This document shows positions 53,285 to 64,000 of a DNA stretch of 64,000 nucleotides, piece by piece. Under the pieces are notes generated by a model. It was not told the DNA's origin. It ran no database searches and saw only the letters and a program-made list of their open reading frames with translations. The stretch is from assembly GCF_015706575.1 (NCBI RefSeq), contig NW_024037056.1:16977405-17041404 (forward strand), in the 5' to 3' direction. A program made the position numbers and the translations under genes. Source of the stretch: Patiria miniata (taxonomy: Eukaryota > Echinodermata > Asteroidea > Valvatida > Asterinidae). The stretch's first letter is position 1, and each line of letters opens with the position of its first letter.

Positions 53285-53621
53285 ATGCAAACATATACTC
53301 TGCGCCAAGTTTTCCTTTCAGTTATAATCAATCAAGTGACTGTTTTCAACAGCTAAGAGCGCCCGGCTTACATAAAGCAGGATTGACTGGCTGTGACTGT
53401 TAGTAACTTGATACAGCTATGCTTTGACTGTAGGTGATTGATAAGCCAGCTGTGCCTACCACTTGCCTGCTTTTGTCTGTTGACTGAATTTGACTAGTCA
53501 CAGTGCTTGCTTGAAATATAAGCTCACTGTTGGTGACGAGCCTGTGCAAAGGGCGTGGCAGGGGAAGAGGATTGATTTTTTTTGTTCTGTCTGTGACTGT
53601 TCAGACAGCAGGAGGCTTAAA
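53285..53621. repeat. Dispersed repeat family A, copy 2
   Basis: Same order and orientation as 3120-3449, with scattered substitutions and small indels. Confidence 0.85.
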
Positions 53622-54249
53622 GCAAATATTTTTTGTGCAAGCAAATTTTTTTGTTTTTTTAGCTCCATGACAGAGCCCATACATGTAGGCCTATACACTC
53701 AGTCACCAAACAAAATCGAGAAGCCACTGCTGAAGTGCAACCATGTATGACCGCGTGGATGTCGTATCTATTCTCGAAGTAAAGGATTGTGCGCGTAGTT
53801 GAAAACCCTGTTGGCCAAATGAGCATCGAGTCCAGCACAGACAGCAACAGTTCTCTCTTGGGTTATAGCATGTTTGGATATTTGACTACTACACAAAACT
53901 GCAAGTTACTGAAAGAACAAGTAATCTGCCTTGTGGTCCAGACTAGAAGACAACAGCCTTCCTTTCTCTATCTTAGGACAAAAGTGCCTAGGGTTAGTAC
54001 CTAACACCTTGGACAACTCAAGAGTGACAGGTTCTACAGCGAGAACAAGAAGTTAGCGCCCTAGGTGATGAAAGCACTTAACAAGATAACAAGTCTGGAT
54101 GGGACTAGTTAGACATCCATTAACTGTTCCCAAAGACCAACCCAAACAAACTAAGCCTAAACAACAACCTAATAGACAAAAAATGCGACATTTAGGACAA
54201 CAGGAAGTTCTCGGAAATGATCCGACCCGGGGCCTATATGTGGACCAAC

Positions 54250-54494
54250 TAAATTTGGTAAATTGGCGCAGTTTTTGAAAAAAGTCAGGATTTTTCCAAC
54301 AATGGTCGACCGATCATCATTGGAAATTGATACGAAAATTCCACTTTTGTTCAAAATGACAGCACACCTGGTGCCATGATTTCACAGGATGCTTGAGACT
54401 ATTATTGACTTGCAGTCAAATAAGGTATTCCATAATAATTTGGTAGTTTTGTTCTTTGATGTTTTGAAAATGTGGTACCGGTATATTACCTTAA
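54250..54494. mobile_element. TTAA element family, degraded right-half copy
   Basis: Contains a decayed version of the palindrome (TTTCCAACAATGGTCGACCG), then GTGCCATGATTTCACAGGAT and ends GATGTTTTGAAAATGTGGTA ... CTTAA. The left half is missing. Confidence 0.75.
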
Positions 54495-57254
54495 ACAAAA
54501 CCAAGATTCTACTAAATGAAAAGTGCGCCCTCATTAGTCTTGATGTAATAAACTCGGATGTTAAGGTGACTCATAATCGATGAACTCCGATTAACACATT
54601 TTACCCCCTACAGAATTTTCCGATAAGAAATTTCGGAGAGAAAAAAAAATAAAATAGGGAAATAAAATAGAAATTGTTGTCTAGTGTCTGCAGGTTCAGA
54701 GATTTGCGGAGTGCTTAGCAACAAGTTATTCACCGTCAACAGTGGGGTAAACACGCCAAGAGGGTGGGCACTTGACGTTCTGCATTTGTTCCCATTTTTT
54801 AGGTGCTAGGGTTCAAGGGCCATCGGCAGGTGATGATTCAGTTTTCAGCAATTTTGCTCTGGGAAACCTGAAAGTATTTTAGCATTCATGTTTGGAGTTT
54901 CTTTTCAAAGTTACCGGAAATATCAGGGTGTGCTACCCCCAGATGACGGCCTTAACCCGTCTGGCATCGAGGTTCGTGGAAACAATCCTGCGCCAAAATA
55001 ATCCTGGCACAAACTGGTTAAGCAAATCTACATAATTTACAAGAAACAGTCGCTGAGGGAGTCAGTTGAAATACAAAAAGGACTACGGTCTGGCCCCGCA
55101 GCAACCAGAAAGAAATCTGTGAATGTCTGCAAAACTAGATGACAAAACATTCCTGGAAAAGTCACTGAAACACATGCAAGACAGTTCCACTCCCAAGCGA
55201 GACAGAAACTTAGGACATTCAAATGAAGTGTTTAGCTCCAAAACGCGATATACCATTTGAAAACGTGAACAATTTGTGTTTCTCCTTCAAACCCTATTTG
55301 TTTGTGAGTCCCTACATGTTTGTTTCTTGTACCTCTTTCTTGTTGCCTCTGAAGAAGAACTTGTTAAGTTTGCATCAGGCCGTCTTAAGTTTTTAGATTT
55401 AACAATGTGTGTGGTAATGAAACTTTAAAGAATAAAAACCAGTGTAGCAGCTATTTCTAAAGTTTATTTTCCACTTATTGTATTACTAAGTTGTGTCTAA
55501 GTATATAGGCCTAACAGCCGTTGAAATTAACTTTGGGCAGTCAGGAGACAGCGGGATTCTAAAAGGGAAGGAAATGGCGCATATCGTGTTTTGGACAGAA
55601 ACTATAACAAAGCACTGACAACTAATATAATAAATTCTGCCTGCACTTATAACAAATACGAAGATGGACCATAGAAGTCAACCGTGATTCTGTTGTTAAT
55701 ATAAAGCGACAGTTGGGGGTAGAGCTGTCAATGAAGTACAGATCATTGTCAGTTTACATGTCGGTGTGGACAAAAAGCAAAATACCTGATCCGAAAAGGC
55801 CACGGCGAATAAATCTATCACTTTACAAACTGGAAAATCAACAAGGGTCGCCACTTTATATTAAACGAGTTGTCACTGCGGCAGTTGGGGTTAAAAAAAA
55901 ACGGTCGGCTGGAAATAAAGTGTGTCTAGTCATAGTCTGACAACTGACAAAGTTTTGAGAAAAGGCGAGTAGTGTGGATAGGTAACCCTATACATGACGA
56001 ATGTGCCAATGTTTCCAAAAACATTGGATTATAACAAATAAATCTATCAGTTCAAGAGTAGACTGAGAAGGAGCAGTTGGGGGCCTCAAAAACACAAACA
56101 AAGACGCAGAGTAGAGATACTGAAACAAGGAGTTGGACAACTACGGGAACAAAAATAAGAGCGATAAACTAGATCCCTAACGCCATGGCCCATTGAATCG
56201 TGTTTGCCGTGGCGCGGCCTGACACAGAGGTCTGATTAATCAATGTCCATAAGCAGCAATTTACAAATTGCGACATAATGGCAAAATGATGGGTGTAGAT
56301 GAGATTAAGATAACGCCAAATTTATCCTGCCGGGGCCAATTTATATTCAACGCAAATATTATCTCGGGGTCTAACACGCTATGTGTTTTTATTGACTGTT
56401 AAATCGCGGCACTCCAGTCATGACTATCTGTTGGGTGAAACAAAGCAAACTGTGCTATGTACATGAATAATGACCGGGATGTGCATTAATCCCGAACGAT
56501 ATGAAGTGAGGAGTTGGTGACAACGTCGCCATTAAGTCTGCGGCCGGGACAGAAAAGGGAGGTGTAAAGACTCCGAACGAGGCGTTGGACGGGGGCAAGA
56601 TGTACTTCTCCAGGTTTGTTTGGGTGTTTCATTTTTCTTTCTTTCTTTTCTGTTGTTGTAAAGCCTGACCTATAAATAGTGAGCAAAGTAAATTCAATTT
56701 AAGGAAAGTAAACACCAGTATTGGACCAAAAAAGTGCATGTCAATACACGTCTGGGTGTGCTCTGAAAAGAAACAGGACTGAAAATTAGTTTTGATAAAC
56801 GAAATGTCAAAAAGAAAATAGTCGTTCTCAGAAGAAAAGAAATGAGTGAAACAGGGAGGAATTGTGTGCAGATTGTTGGTTAAACGATACCTATAAATGA
56901 TAAAGATGAAAGAAACATTAGAAAGACAATAGGTTTGTTATATATAATTCCAAAATGCGGATTTCAGATTCCTTTTTTATTTCAGGCAAAAAAAGATTGA
57001 AAGGAGGAATTTGGGTTTAAATGATAGCCAAATGTCAATTATCAGAAATGAAAATGGCCAACTTTTGAACCAGGAACTCTCAAGGTCTGTCCCCCACGAT
57101 CTACCGGAGAAGATTTATGGGTTTTGGATGTGATGGCGCTTATATACGGGGTTGTTGAGCACACAGTCACTGCATGAAGTTCAGTCAAAGTACACCCAGG
57201 CAATCAGGAGCAATGACAAACGAAAGAATGACAGGATGGGGACAGAAATTCTCC

Positions 57255-57325
57255 GAGATTACATCAAGGCCTCCGGTGACCCCTGACCTCAAGTGACCCG
57301 TGAGGTCACGCTCCTGGGTCAAGGC
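57255..57325. promoter_or_regulatory. Cluster of nuclear-receptor-like half-sites
   Basis: Within about 65 bp: GGTGACCCCTGACCTCAAGT, then GACCCGTGAGGTCACG and CTGGGTCAAGG. That is five TGACC(T/C) or AGGTCA-type half-sites in both orientations. Function is inferred only from motif density. Confidence 0.3.
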
Positions 57326-59106
57326 GGACAGAGTGACATATAAATGGTTTGCTTGGCCTACTTCAGTCTTTCGTTTACATCGTTCATGTGGAATTAGAAC
57401 ATTAGGTGAGGTGTCACTGTTACTCAGTACATTTGCTATACCGAAGGGAATAAGCACATTGAAATCTCAATTCATAATACACACCATGTGTTTTCTTTTT
57501 ACAATATTTAGCCAACCAATACATATCGCACATTTTTGTGTGAACAGAATTCATATGTTCTGTAGTTGTGAGCTTGTAGTTTAAGTAGAACCAGTTTTGA
57601 AAATCTATTGCTGAAGTACATATTTGGGTAGACAGGCGTTAGGGATACATACTACATTGTAGTATTTTTTGTACACTTTTATTTACCCTGGCCAGTTTGA
57701 AATGCTTAAACTCTCCTTGTCTTCTACACTTTTCTTCAACTACCCTTTTTCATCCTACCCAACTCCTCCCCTTGCCTCATCCCTCGCCTCATCCTTCACC
57801 TATGATCCTTTCTTACAACCTCCTGCTTGCCCTGTCTGCACTATTTATCATTTATTTTGGCTCCCTTTTCAAGTTTATCTTTTAGTGCTTTCTTCATGTT
57901 CAGATTGTTGCTGTGTTTATGTGCTTGATAATAACAACAATATTGTGATAAAATTGTAAATTGTGCATCCAATAACAGATCCAATTTATGGGTGCTATTT
58001 TACATTACAACCCATAATAAAAGATATCAGATGCTATATGATCACACCATATAACAACTTGCCATAAAACCATAATGTTCATGAACACAGATATTGACCA
58101 TTAGGAGAATTATAAGACATACAATGGGCTTTTTTTCGAAGTGTTAACTTTGAGAGTATAACACATATTTAGCAGGTGTGCAAAATTTGTGCAGTAATTT
58201 CCTTCATACGATCACCCTTTAATTTCTCAATTTCAATTCCCCACAAAGTATGCGGACCCATTACCCGAAATTAGTATCAACACATTTTTGGGGAAATCCA
58301 AAGCTTAATGGCCGCATAAAAGTCCTCGTGTTGCACCCCATCAAAGGAAATATCACCGCCCCAGCCAGCTTTTACAACACTTAATTGGTGTTTGTGGTGT
58401 TTATCGCCGTTTTTTAAGAGCCGATGAGGCAAAGTCTATTTGGCATTGAGCGTAACCTAGAACCCAAAACAGAGTGCCAGTGATAGCATTGTGATAATTC
58501 CGTCAATATTAAAACCATGTGTATTGCACCATCGCTAACATTCAGGTGTCTGTGTTTTATAGGCCGAACAAGTAATATCTAGCTTGAAATGTCCTGCAGG
58601 AATGGGTTTCTTAAACTAGAAGTGGAATATAATAAATGCTAAATCGAGTAATTGCTACTAACAAGGTGCTATATTTTGCACGTATGAGGCTACGTGCCAG
58701 TCATTAAAAGTGCAGTACGGTAATATTTCCCCGTCAAACTCTGCTATGTTAATATAATGGGCGAAATGATAAAAAGTCCCCGCCACAATTTTAATGGTCA
58801 TTTGCAACACTAGCATTCAAATTTGCATGTTGCCAAAACCTGTCAGAAAGATTACTGGCCTTTTCTGAAACAGCATTTTGACTTGATCAAGTTGATGGCT
58901 ATATTTCACATGGCATGCCAAAGATACAATCGGGGTCGGATTCAGTGTTTTGTATAGGCCCCAGGCACCAGTGTTCCTAAGCTTTCCCAAAGTCAAAAAT
59001 TCAGAGATCCTAAAACTGCTAGCTTGAGCTTTAACCTCCAAAATTGAAAATTCAGATAGAGATGCTAAAACTTGTAAAAACTGTTCTTGTGCATGCGTGG
59101 GTGTGT

Positions 59107-59355
59107 CAACCTTGCCATCTTTGTGTGGACCTTAAAACAAAACAGGTCCACACAATGCAGGTTGTGTGAGCCTTCTGTGGACTAAGCCAGGTCCACACAA
59201 GGTTCCCCCTCTCTGGAAAACAGGTTTAGAGTCATTTTTGGGTAAGGGTTATCGTCGCAAAATGATGTGTAACATTCAAGGAAATCATGATAAAAAATTG
59301 GGTTGAAAGAGTATTCACAGTGCTAGTAAAATAGGTTTTTTTCGCTCTAGTTTTT
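59107..59355. repeat. Dispersed repeat family B, copy 2
   Basis: Closely matches 16771-17020 in the same orientation, including the GTGTGGACCT hairpin and GGTTCCCCCTCTCTGGAAAA. Confidence 0.85.
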
Positions 59356-59944
59356 CTGAAGTACACAAAGACAAAGAAATAGTAGGCCTAGATGTGTTGG
59401 TGTTGATGTATGTGTTTTATGGCACACTTTGGTATTTTCATAGACCCTAAAAATTTTTCATGGAACCCAACATTTTTCGTAGGCCCTAGGCACCATGCCT
59501 ACTGGATAATCTGGGTCTGGTACTGATGAAGTCGTAGAAGCAAAAATACTTGATTTGGACACTGCCCAAGTTGCTGGGGAATTTTGTTCAGTTCATTCCA
59601 AATCATATCAAAACTCCCCGACATACATTAGGGATTTCTTTGGCATGCATGTTTCGTTCAATTCAGAGAGCAGCAGGTCAATTTTGACATTTAAAACAAG
59701 TTCCAGAAATATGTTTCCCAACAAATTATCTTGCAGCTTGCGTTGCAAACCTTGGGCTTGGACAGCCAGCTAATAAATTGTTGAAAATCTGAAGTATTTA
59801 GTGTGTCACTAGAGAATGGTCGGGAAAAAAAATAATAATTCCACGTTAATAGTCATCAGAAACACCTGTTGGGAGGGATCCAATGATGAAAATGAAACAA
59901 AGAAATGACAACTATTTCAAATCACCCATAAGGCTCAGTAAAAA

Positions 59945-60275
59945 AACAACAGTTTCTAGTCCACACCCTCTTCCCCGGCCGCCACCCTTTTTCCCGGCCC
60001 CCTCCCTTTTTCCCGGCCCCCTCCCTTTTTCTTTTTAATCAATCGTTTGCAATATAGTTAGTGGTTTTTTAAAATGTTTTTCCAGCAAAATTGTAGCTAT
60101 GCATGTAGGTTTACAAGCGGTTAGAAAGCATTACGGCTCTTTTGGACGCAAAAGTATTAGTGTAAAGAGTCAAGATAATGAAGAATCCATCTTGGAAAAT
60201 CTGCCATCTTGAAAAAAAAAGAAGGAAAAAAAGGGCCTCCTCCTCCCTTTTTTCATAAAGCCTGGACAAGAAACT
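59945..60275. mobile_element. Polypurine/polypyrimidine-arm element, second example
   Basis: AGTTTCTAGTCCACACCC on the left is matched by GGACAAGAAACT on the right. Arms are CCCTTTTTCCCGGCCCCCTC repeats and GAAGGAAAAAAAGGGCCTCC. Similar layout to 25188-25446, including GCCATCTTG motifs. Confidence 0.55.
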
Positions 60276-60680
60276 ATTTTTTTTACTTGGCCTGAAGGAG
60301 ATGTGCCTATGTACCGCTGAGAATTTAAAATGGACTCAATTTACCCCTTTTTTCAATTTCCAGATGTAGGAACTACGGGGACAAACTAATCCCAACTCAA
60401 TTTTTTTATTGGGGTCAGATTTCGAGAGAACTACAGGGCCTGGCAGTAAAAACGTCATCAGTTCAATGTATCATAAGCTTGATAAATATGACGTTGTCAT
60501 GCAACGCTTGAGCTTCAAATATACACTTTTTTATTCTTGTGTTAACAAGAAACCCCCCTCTACAAATAAAAATTAATGTCTGCAGTTGTTGGCAATGGTC
60601 CAAGTAGTAGTTCACTAAACTCAACTGGCAGATTTTGCAAACCGGTTATGAAGTGACATAACTTGAATTGTCATTTAACC

Positions 60681-60906
60681 CGGGTCTCTCTCAAAGACAG
60701 CCACCTCTGTAGGAGAACTGCAACTGCGTATTTTACGCAATCAAGCACGCATTGCGCAGTGTTGAAAAAGTTCCAAACACGCTCGCTTGTTGCTCAAAAT
60801 GTGTTCGAAATACGACGCAGCAGATGCGCGTTATGCAAGTTGATGCTCAAAATGCCGATGCACATGGCTGGTCTGTAGGAAATGATGTCATTTGAGAGAG
60901 ACCTAT
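60681..60906. mobile_element. MITE family with (A)TAGGTCTCTCTCA ends, copy 2
   Basis: Left GGGTCTCTCTCAAAGACAGC, right TGTCATTTGAGAGAGACCTA. It is longer than copy 1 (about 225 versus 158 bp), with extra GC-rich core. Confidence 0.75.
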
Positions 60907-61669
60907 TGGCGCATATATATTGTATTCATTCCCTGAGGAATTCATGAAACCATACATTTTCTCGGGGCAATGTGGGGCGATTTGGGCTGTGCAAGGAGAT
61001 ACAGGGTGTAACGGGTAAATCCCTTTCTTAATTGTGGCTAGAAATCAACTCTCCATCTCAACGTTTGCTATTTTAAGCCAATTCAGCTAGCATTAGATAG
61101 AGATTTTTCCTCCCGTTACGATACACAAAAAAAAAATGAAATGTTAATTCAGCAATAGCCTAGGGTCCTTCTAATTATGTTTATATTATAAAGATACCAG
61201 ATTGAACATTTTAAGACCGAGGAGTGTCATGTCCAGTTGTGACAACAAATTTTAGCTCTGGAGAAAAAAAGGTCTTTATCAGTGAGCAATGTCCAATGCA
61301 GGGTTCCATCGTCCAATGCAGGGTTCCACCCAAATAAGGCAATGGTCATGTTGGTGTGTACTACATGTACACACGCGCAGAAGAACCAGCAGGACACTTG
61401 ATACTCTGTGTGTACTGTGCAGGGTATATACTCTGTACTCTGTTCTACTGGTAGTGATTCTTTTTGTACTCAAAGTTTGCAGCTCAATGCACATTTAAAT
61501 GGTTTTCCTTAAATTGAGACCTAATTTATTGAAGGCAATTAAACCTGTAGTGAAGTGCTTCGGTATGCTTTAATTGCCTTGCATGGTCCCAGACCAGAGC
61601 AGACAAAATTCTATCAAATTGATTCAGAATGTCTATTCATTAATTTTGGCAGTCTTCCCATGCATCTTG

Positions 61670-61745
61670 TCTACACAATGGACCAGATTCAGCAGATTCA
61701 TTTGTGTTATGAGGTAATCCTATTCAATAGCACTGCCCGGCTCTC
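61670..61745. repeat. Dispersed repeat fragment, partner of 7550-7623
   Basis: Shares GTCTACACAATG, GAGGTAATCCTATTCAATAG-like text and AGCACTGCCCGGCTCTC with the fragment next to CAP exon 8. Confidence 0.55.
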
Positions 61746-64000
61746 TTTACCAGTCTGCAAACAGTCTGAGACACAAGTGACAGTCAGTCATATGCATAAC
61801 CAGTGGTGTAACTATGGTTAAACTTCTTGGGGTGCACACATTTTTCAATTAAGGGTGGGCAATAGGAGGCAAACATAACATATTTGTGTTCGATTCAAGA
61901 TTTTAAATGGAGGGCGACCGGGAGGCAGGGACATCTGCTGGGGCACATGCCCCCCCCCCCCCCCTCCCCAGCTAGGGTGCACTAGCATGCTGGCCCTCTG
62001 GGATCAGCAGAAGTGCCTGTTTTACGAAAACTTGTCCAGTCCATATATGCTACCTAGAAAAACTATTGTGTATTTGGGTGCAATGATCAGTAGATACATG
62101 TATGCCTTCATTGCACAAATCTAACAAATGATATCTTCTTTCATATATACTCGGTGGACATGACACAGCAAAACTAATGGAGTTGCACTGTTGAACCATG
62201 GAGCTAGCTCCATGGTTGAACTACAGGAACCCTTACAATTAAGTGTACATTCTGTTGAGTTGTAATGTAGTTACTTACACAGGGATTTGTTAAAACAATA
62301 ATGACGTGTACCACCCTAGCTCCATGGTACCACCCATGTGGAACTGCAAAGTGATGTTATCCCAGCCCAAACACAGGCTCTTGTGGAGGCTTTTATCTTG
62401 TCAGCTCTAAAAGAAAACATCCTTTGCTCAAGACAAATTTGTATGCTGTAACAGTGTGTGAGAACAGGCCATGGTACACAACAAGAAACTTAGCGGGTGA
62501 TGGTTGGTGGAGCCACTTCCCCCTGTGTAGGGGGCGAAGCGAAGCCTTGTCTATTCAGATCAAATCTATTGTTAATGGCAATTTATGCTCAAAATGATCC
62601 GCAACTAAGTTTCTGGCAAGTTTTTGGATACATACAGGTCTCCAAAAACAAGATGCAAATAAACTTTTTGAAAGCCAGTAAACTTCAATTTTCTAAATGA
62701 GAGATTTGGCAAGTTGAGTTCTCATTATGTCATTCAAAAAAAGAAATAGAAAATGGAAAAAGGCAAACAAATTACTAGAAAAGGAGATGAAGTTGATACC
62801 TCAAAAAATGATGGACAATATATCAAAACTTTCTTTTTTTGAATAAAAAAAGGAGTTTGTTTTTTTTGCTCCCTCTGACAAGTTTCAAGTTTGGCCTGCA
62901 ACTTGCCCCAAAGTAACCCCAAAATTAGAGAGAAAAATAAAAATGCCTTCCACTGACCCCTACCAAATTTTGTAACAACTCCACAAGAATAAAAAGTGAT
63001 AAAGAAAACAAACAAAAAATGCCCATCAATTCAAACGCGCCACACAAAAAAAATCTGCAGCGGTGGCTAAAATAACAGCTTAAGAGAAGCGTTCAATAGG
63101 CTAGGTGTTGTTTGGCTGTTTTTATTGGTGAATTTAGTTGCCACTTTCCTCTGCCAAGATTCTTGCTAAATCAAATGGTTACAAAGGGAACCAGCGGTGG
63201 GTTTTTTGGTTGACAAAACAGACCAAAAACAAACTACACGGAGTCTTTTGTAATGAGAAGTGCTGAGACGTTGATTCGGTAAGCAGGGGTGGGCAGTGTG
63301 AGCCCCGTTGCGGGGCGGTCAACAATACCTGTGCAGTGGCCGGTGAAATCGAATGTTGGACCTTAAGCTAATATTTGTCGCAATGATAGGGACTAGTGAC
63401 TCTAGCTAGCAACTATGGGTCTCCATTTAGTTTTTCATTCCTTATTTTTTCTTGAGAGCAGTGTGTGGTCAGTGCGGGCTGGCACTGTTTGCATGCTTAA
63501 CAATACTTGTTTGCCAAACTAGTAGCCAGAAGGACAGAATCACTCCCCTTTAATCTATATTATTAAGGACAGTTTTCTGGGAGAAGTTTGTTCGAATTGA
63601 CGGGACCCTGATGGTGAAATTCCATCACATGGGTTCAACCACAGAGCAAAAACACATTTCATGAGCAGGGGTGAGATTCCAGGAAAACAAAAACAAATCC
63701 ACAAAAAATATTTGGCAGAGTCCCAGGGTCTATCCCCAGTACATTAAGATATTTGCATCAAAAGGTACTACCAATTGCAATTCTTTCAAATAAACTTTTG
63801 ACCCCAAGAAGAACAAAATATTACAATGATGATGCTTCTCATATAGGATTTCTAAAATCCATGAATCTAGAAAAGATACATGACCCCTCCCTTTTCAATG
63901 ACTGTAGTCTGGGGAGACACGATGACGTAACGGTCAAGCTGGGAACAAATCTGCTGGTTACACACCGATGTTCCGACTGCACATATTCCTATCCCTAACC

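Larger units (their letters stand above)
37872..64000 (-). other. Long gene-poor region, probably intron(s) and upstream DNA of the RBM24-like gene
   Basis: No RRM exon (RNP1/RNP2-like) or other credible coding exon was found in 26 kb on either strand. The region holds the repeats and elements listed separately. Non-repetitive, mid-GC stretches at 51490-51760, 56180-56620, 57180-57330 and 58230-58450 look unlike the surrounding drift and may be regulatory. An exon could have been missed by eye, especially a short one. Confidence 0.5.

Overview
This is a eukaryotic, intron-rich genomic window from an animal. Only three protein genes can be supported, all on the minus strand and head to tail. 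In order of transcription they are the 3' end of an RBM24/RBM38-type RNA-binding protein gene (last exon at 37544-37871), a complete cyclase-associated protein (CAP, actin-recycling) gene with 12 coding exons (22291 down to 5588, 485 codons), and the first four coding exons of ATP-dependent 6-phosphofructokinase (2603 down to 191, running off the left edge). Every internal CAP and PFK junction has AG/GT borders and keeps the reading frame, so both models are base-level readings, not similarity guesses. The protein sequences, the tRNA-derived SINE with a 'CTTGGGCAAG...CACCCAGGAGTATAAATGGGTACC' style body, and a terminal-inverted-repeat element bounded by GGGCCCAAT...ATTGGGCCC suggest a marine invertebrate deuterostome, most likely an echinoderm. 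That assignment is an inference from memory of repeat families.

Layout: 1-2603 PFK 5' part, with a 744-bp near-perfect fold-back transposon in an intron. 2604-5587 short intergenic spacer. 5588-22291 CAP coding exons, with introns packed with minisatellites (58, 67, 80 and about 150 bp units, and an 11-bp GACTTGTGATT-type satellite), SINEs and TTAA-flanked elements. 22292-about 26900 probable CAP 5' UTR intron and a candidate non-coding first exon. About 27000-37543 has no recognisable gene and contains an AT-rich island before the RBM24 end. 37872-64000 has no recognisable exon on either strand and is probably a very long intron and/or upstream region of the RBM24-like gene, with dispersed repeats and several non-repetitive stretches that look like candidate regulatory DNA.

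The most unusual structure is in CAP. Two different minisatellites have grown exactly from exon/intron borders, one copying an acceptor and the other a donor. The 58-bp array upstream of exon 8 repeats the authentic 3' splice site plus the first 17 exon bases about 25 times. The 80-bp array downstream of exon 4 repeats the authentic 5' splice site plus about 10 exon bases, giving roughly twenty GTGAGT/GTAAGT hexamers in 0.8 kb. Use of a decoy acceptor puts an in-frame TGA directly after the copied exon bases, and read-through of the authentic donor reaches TGA within eight codons. A second strong result is a TTAA element inserted into one copy of a local tandem duplication, while the neighbouring copy preserves the empty site.
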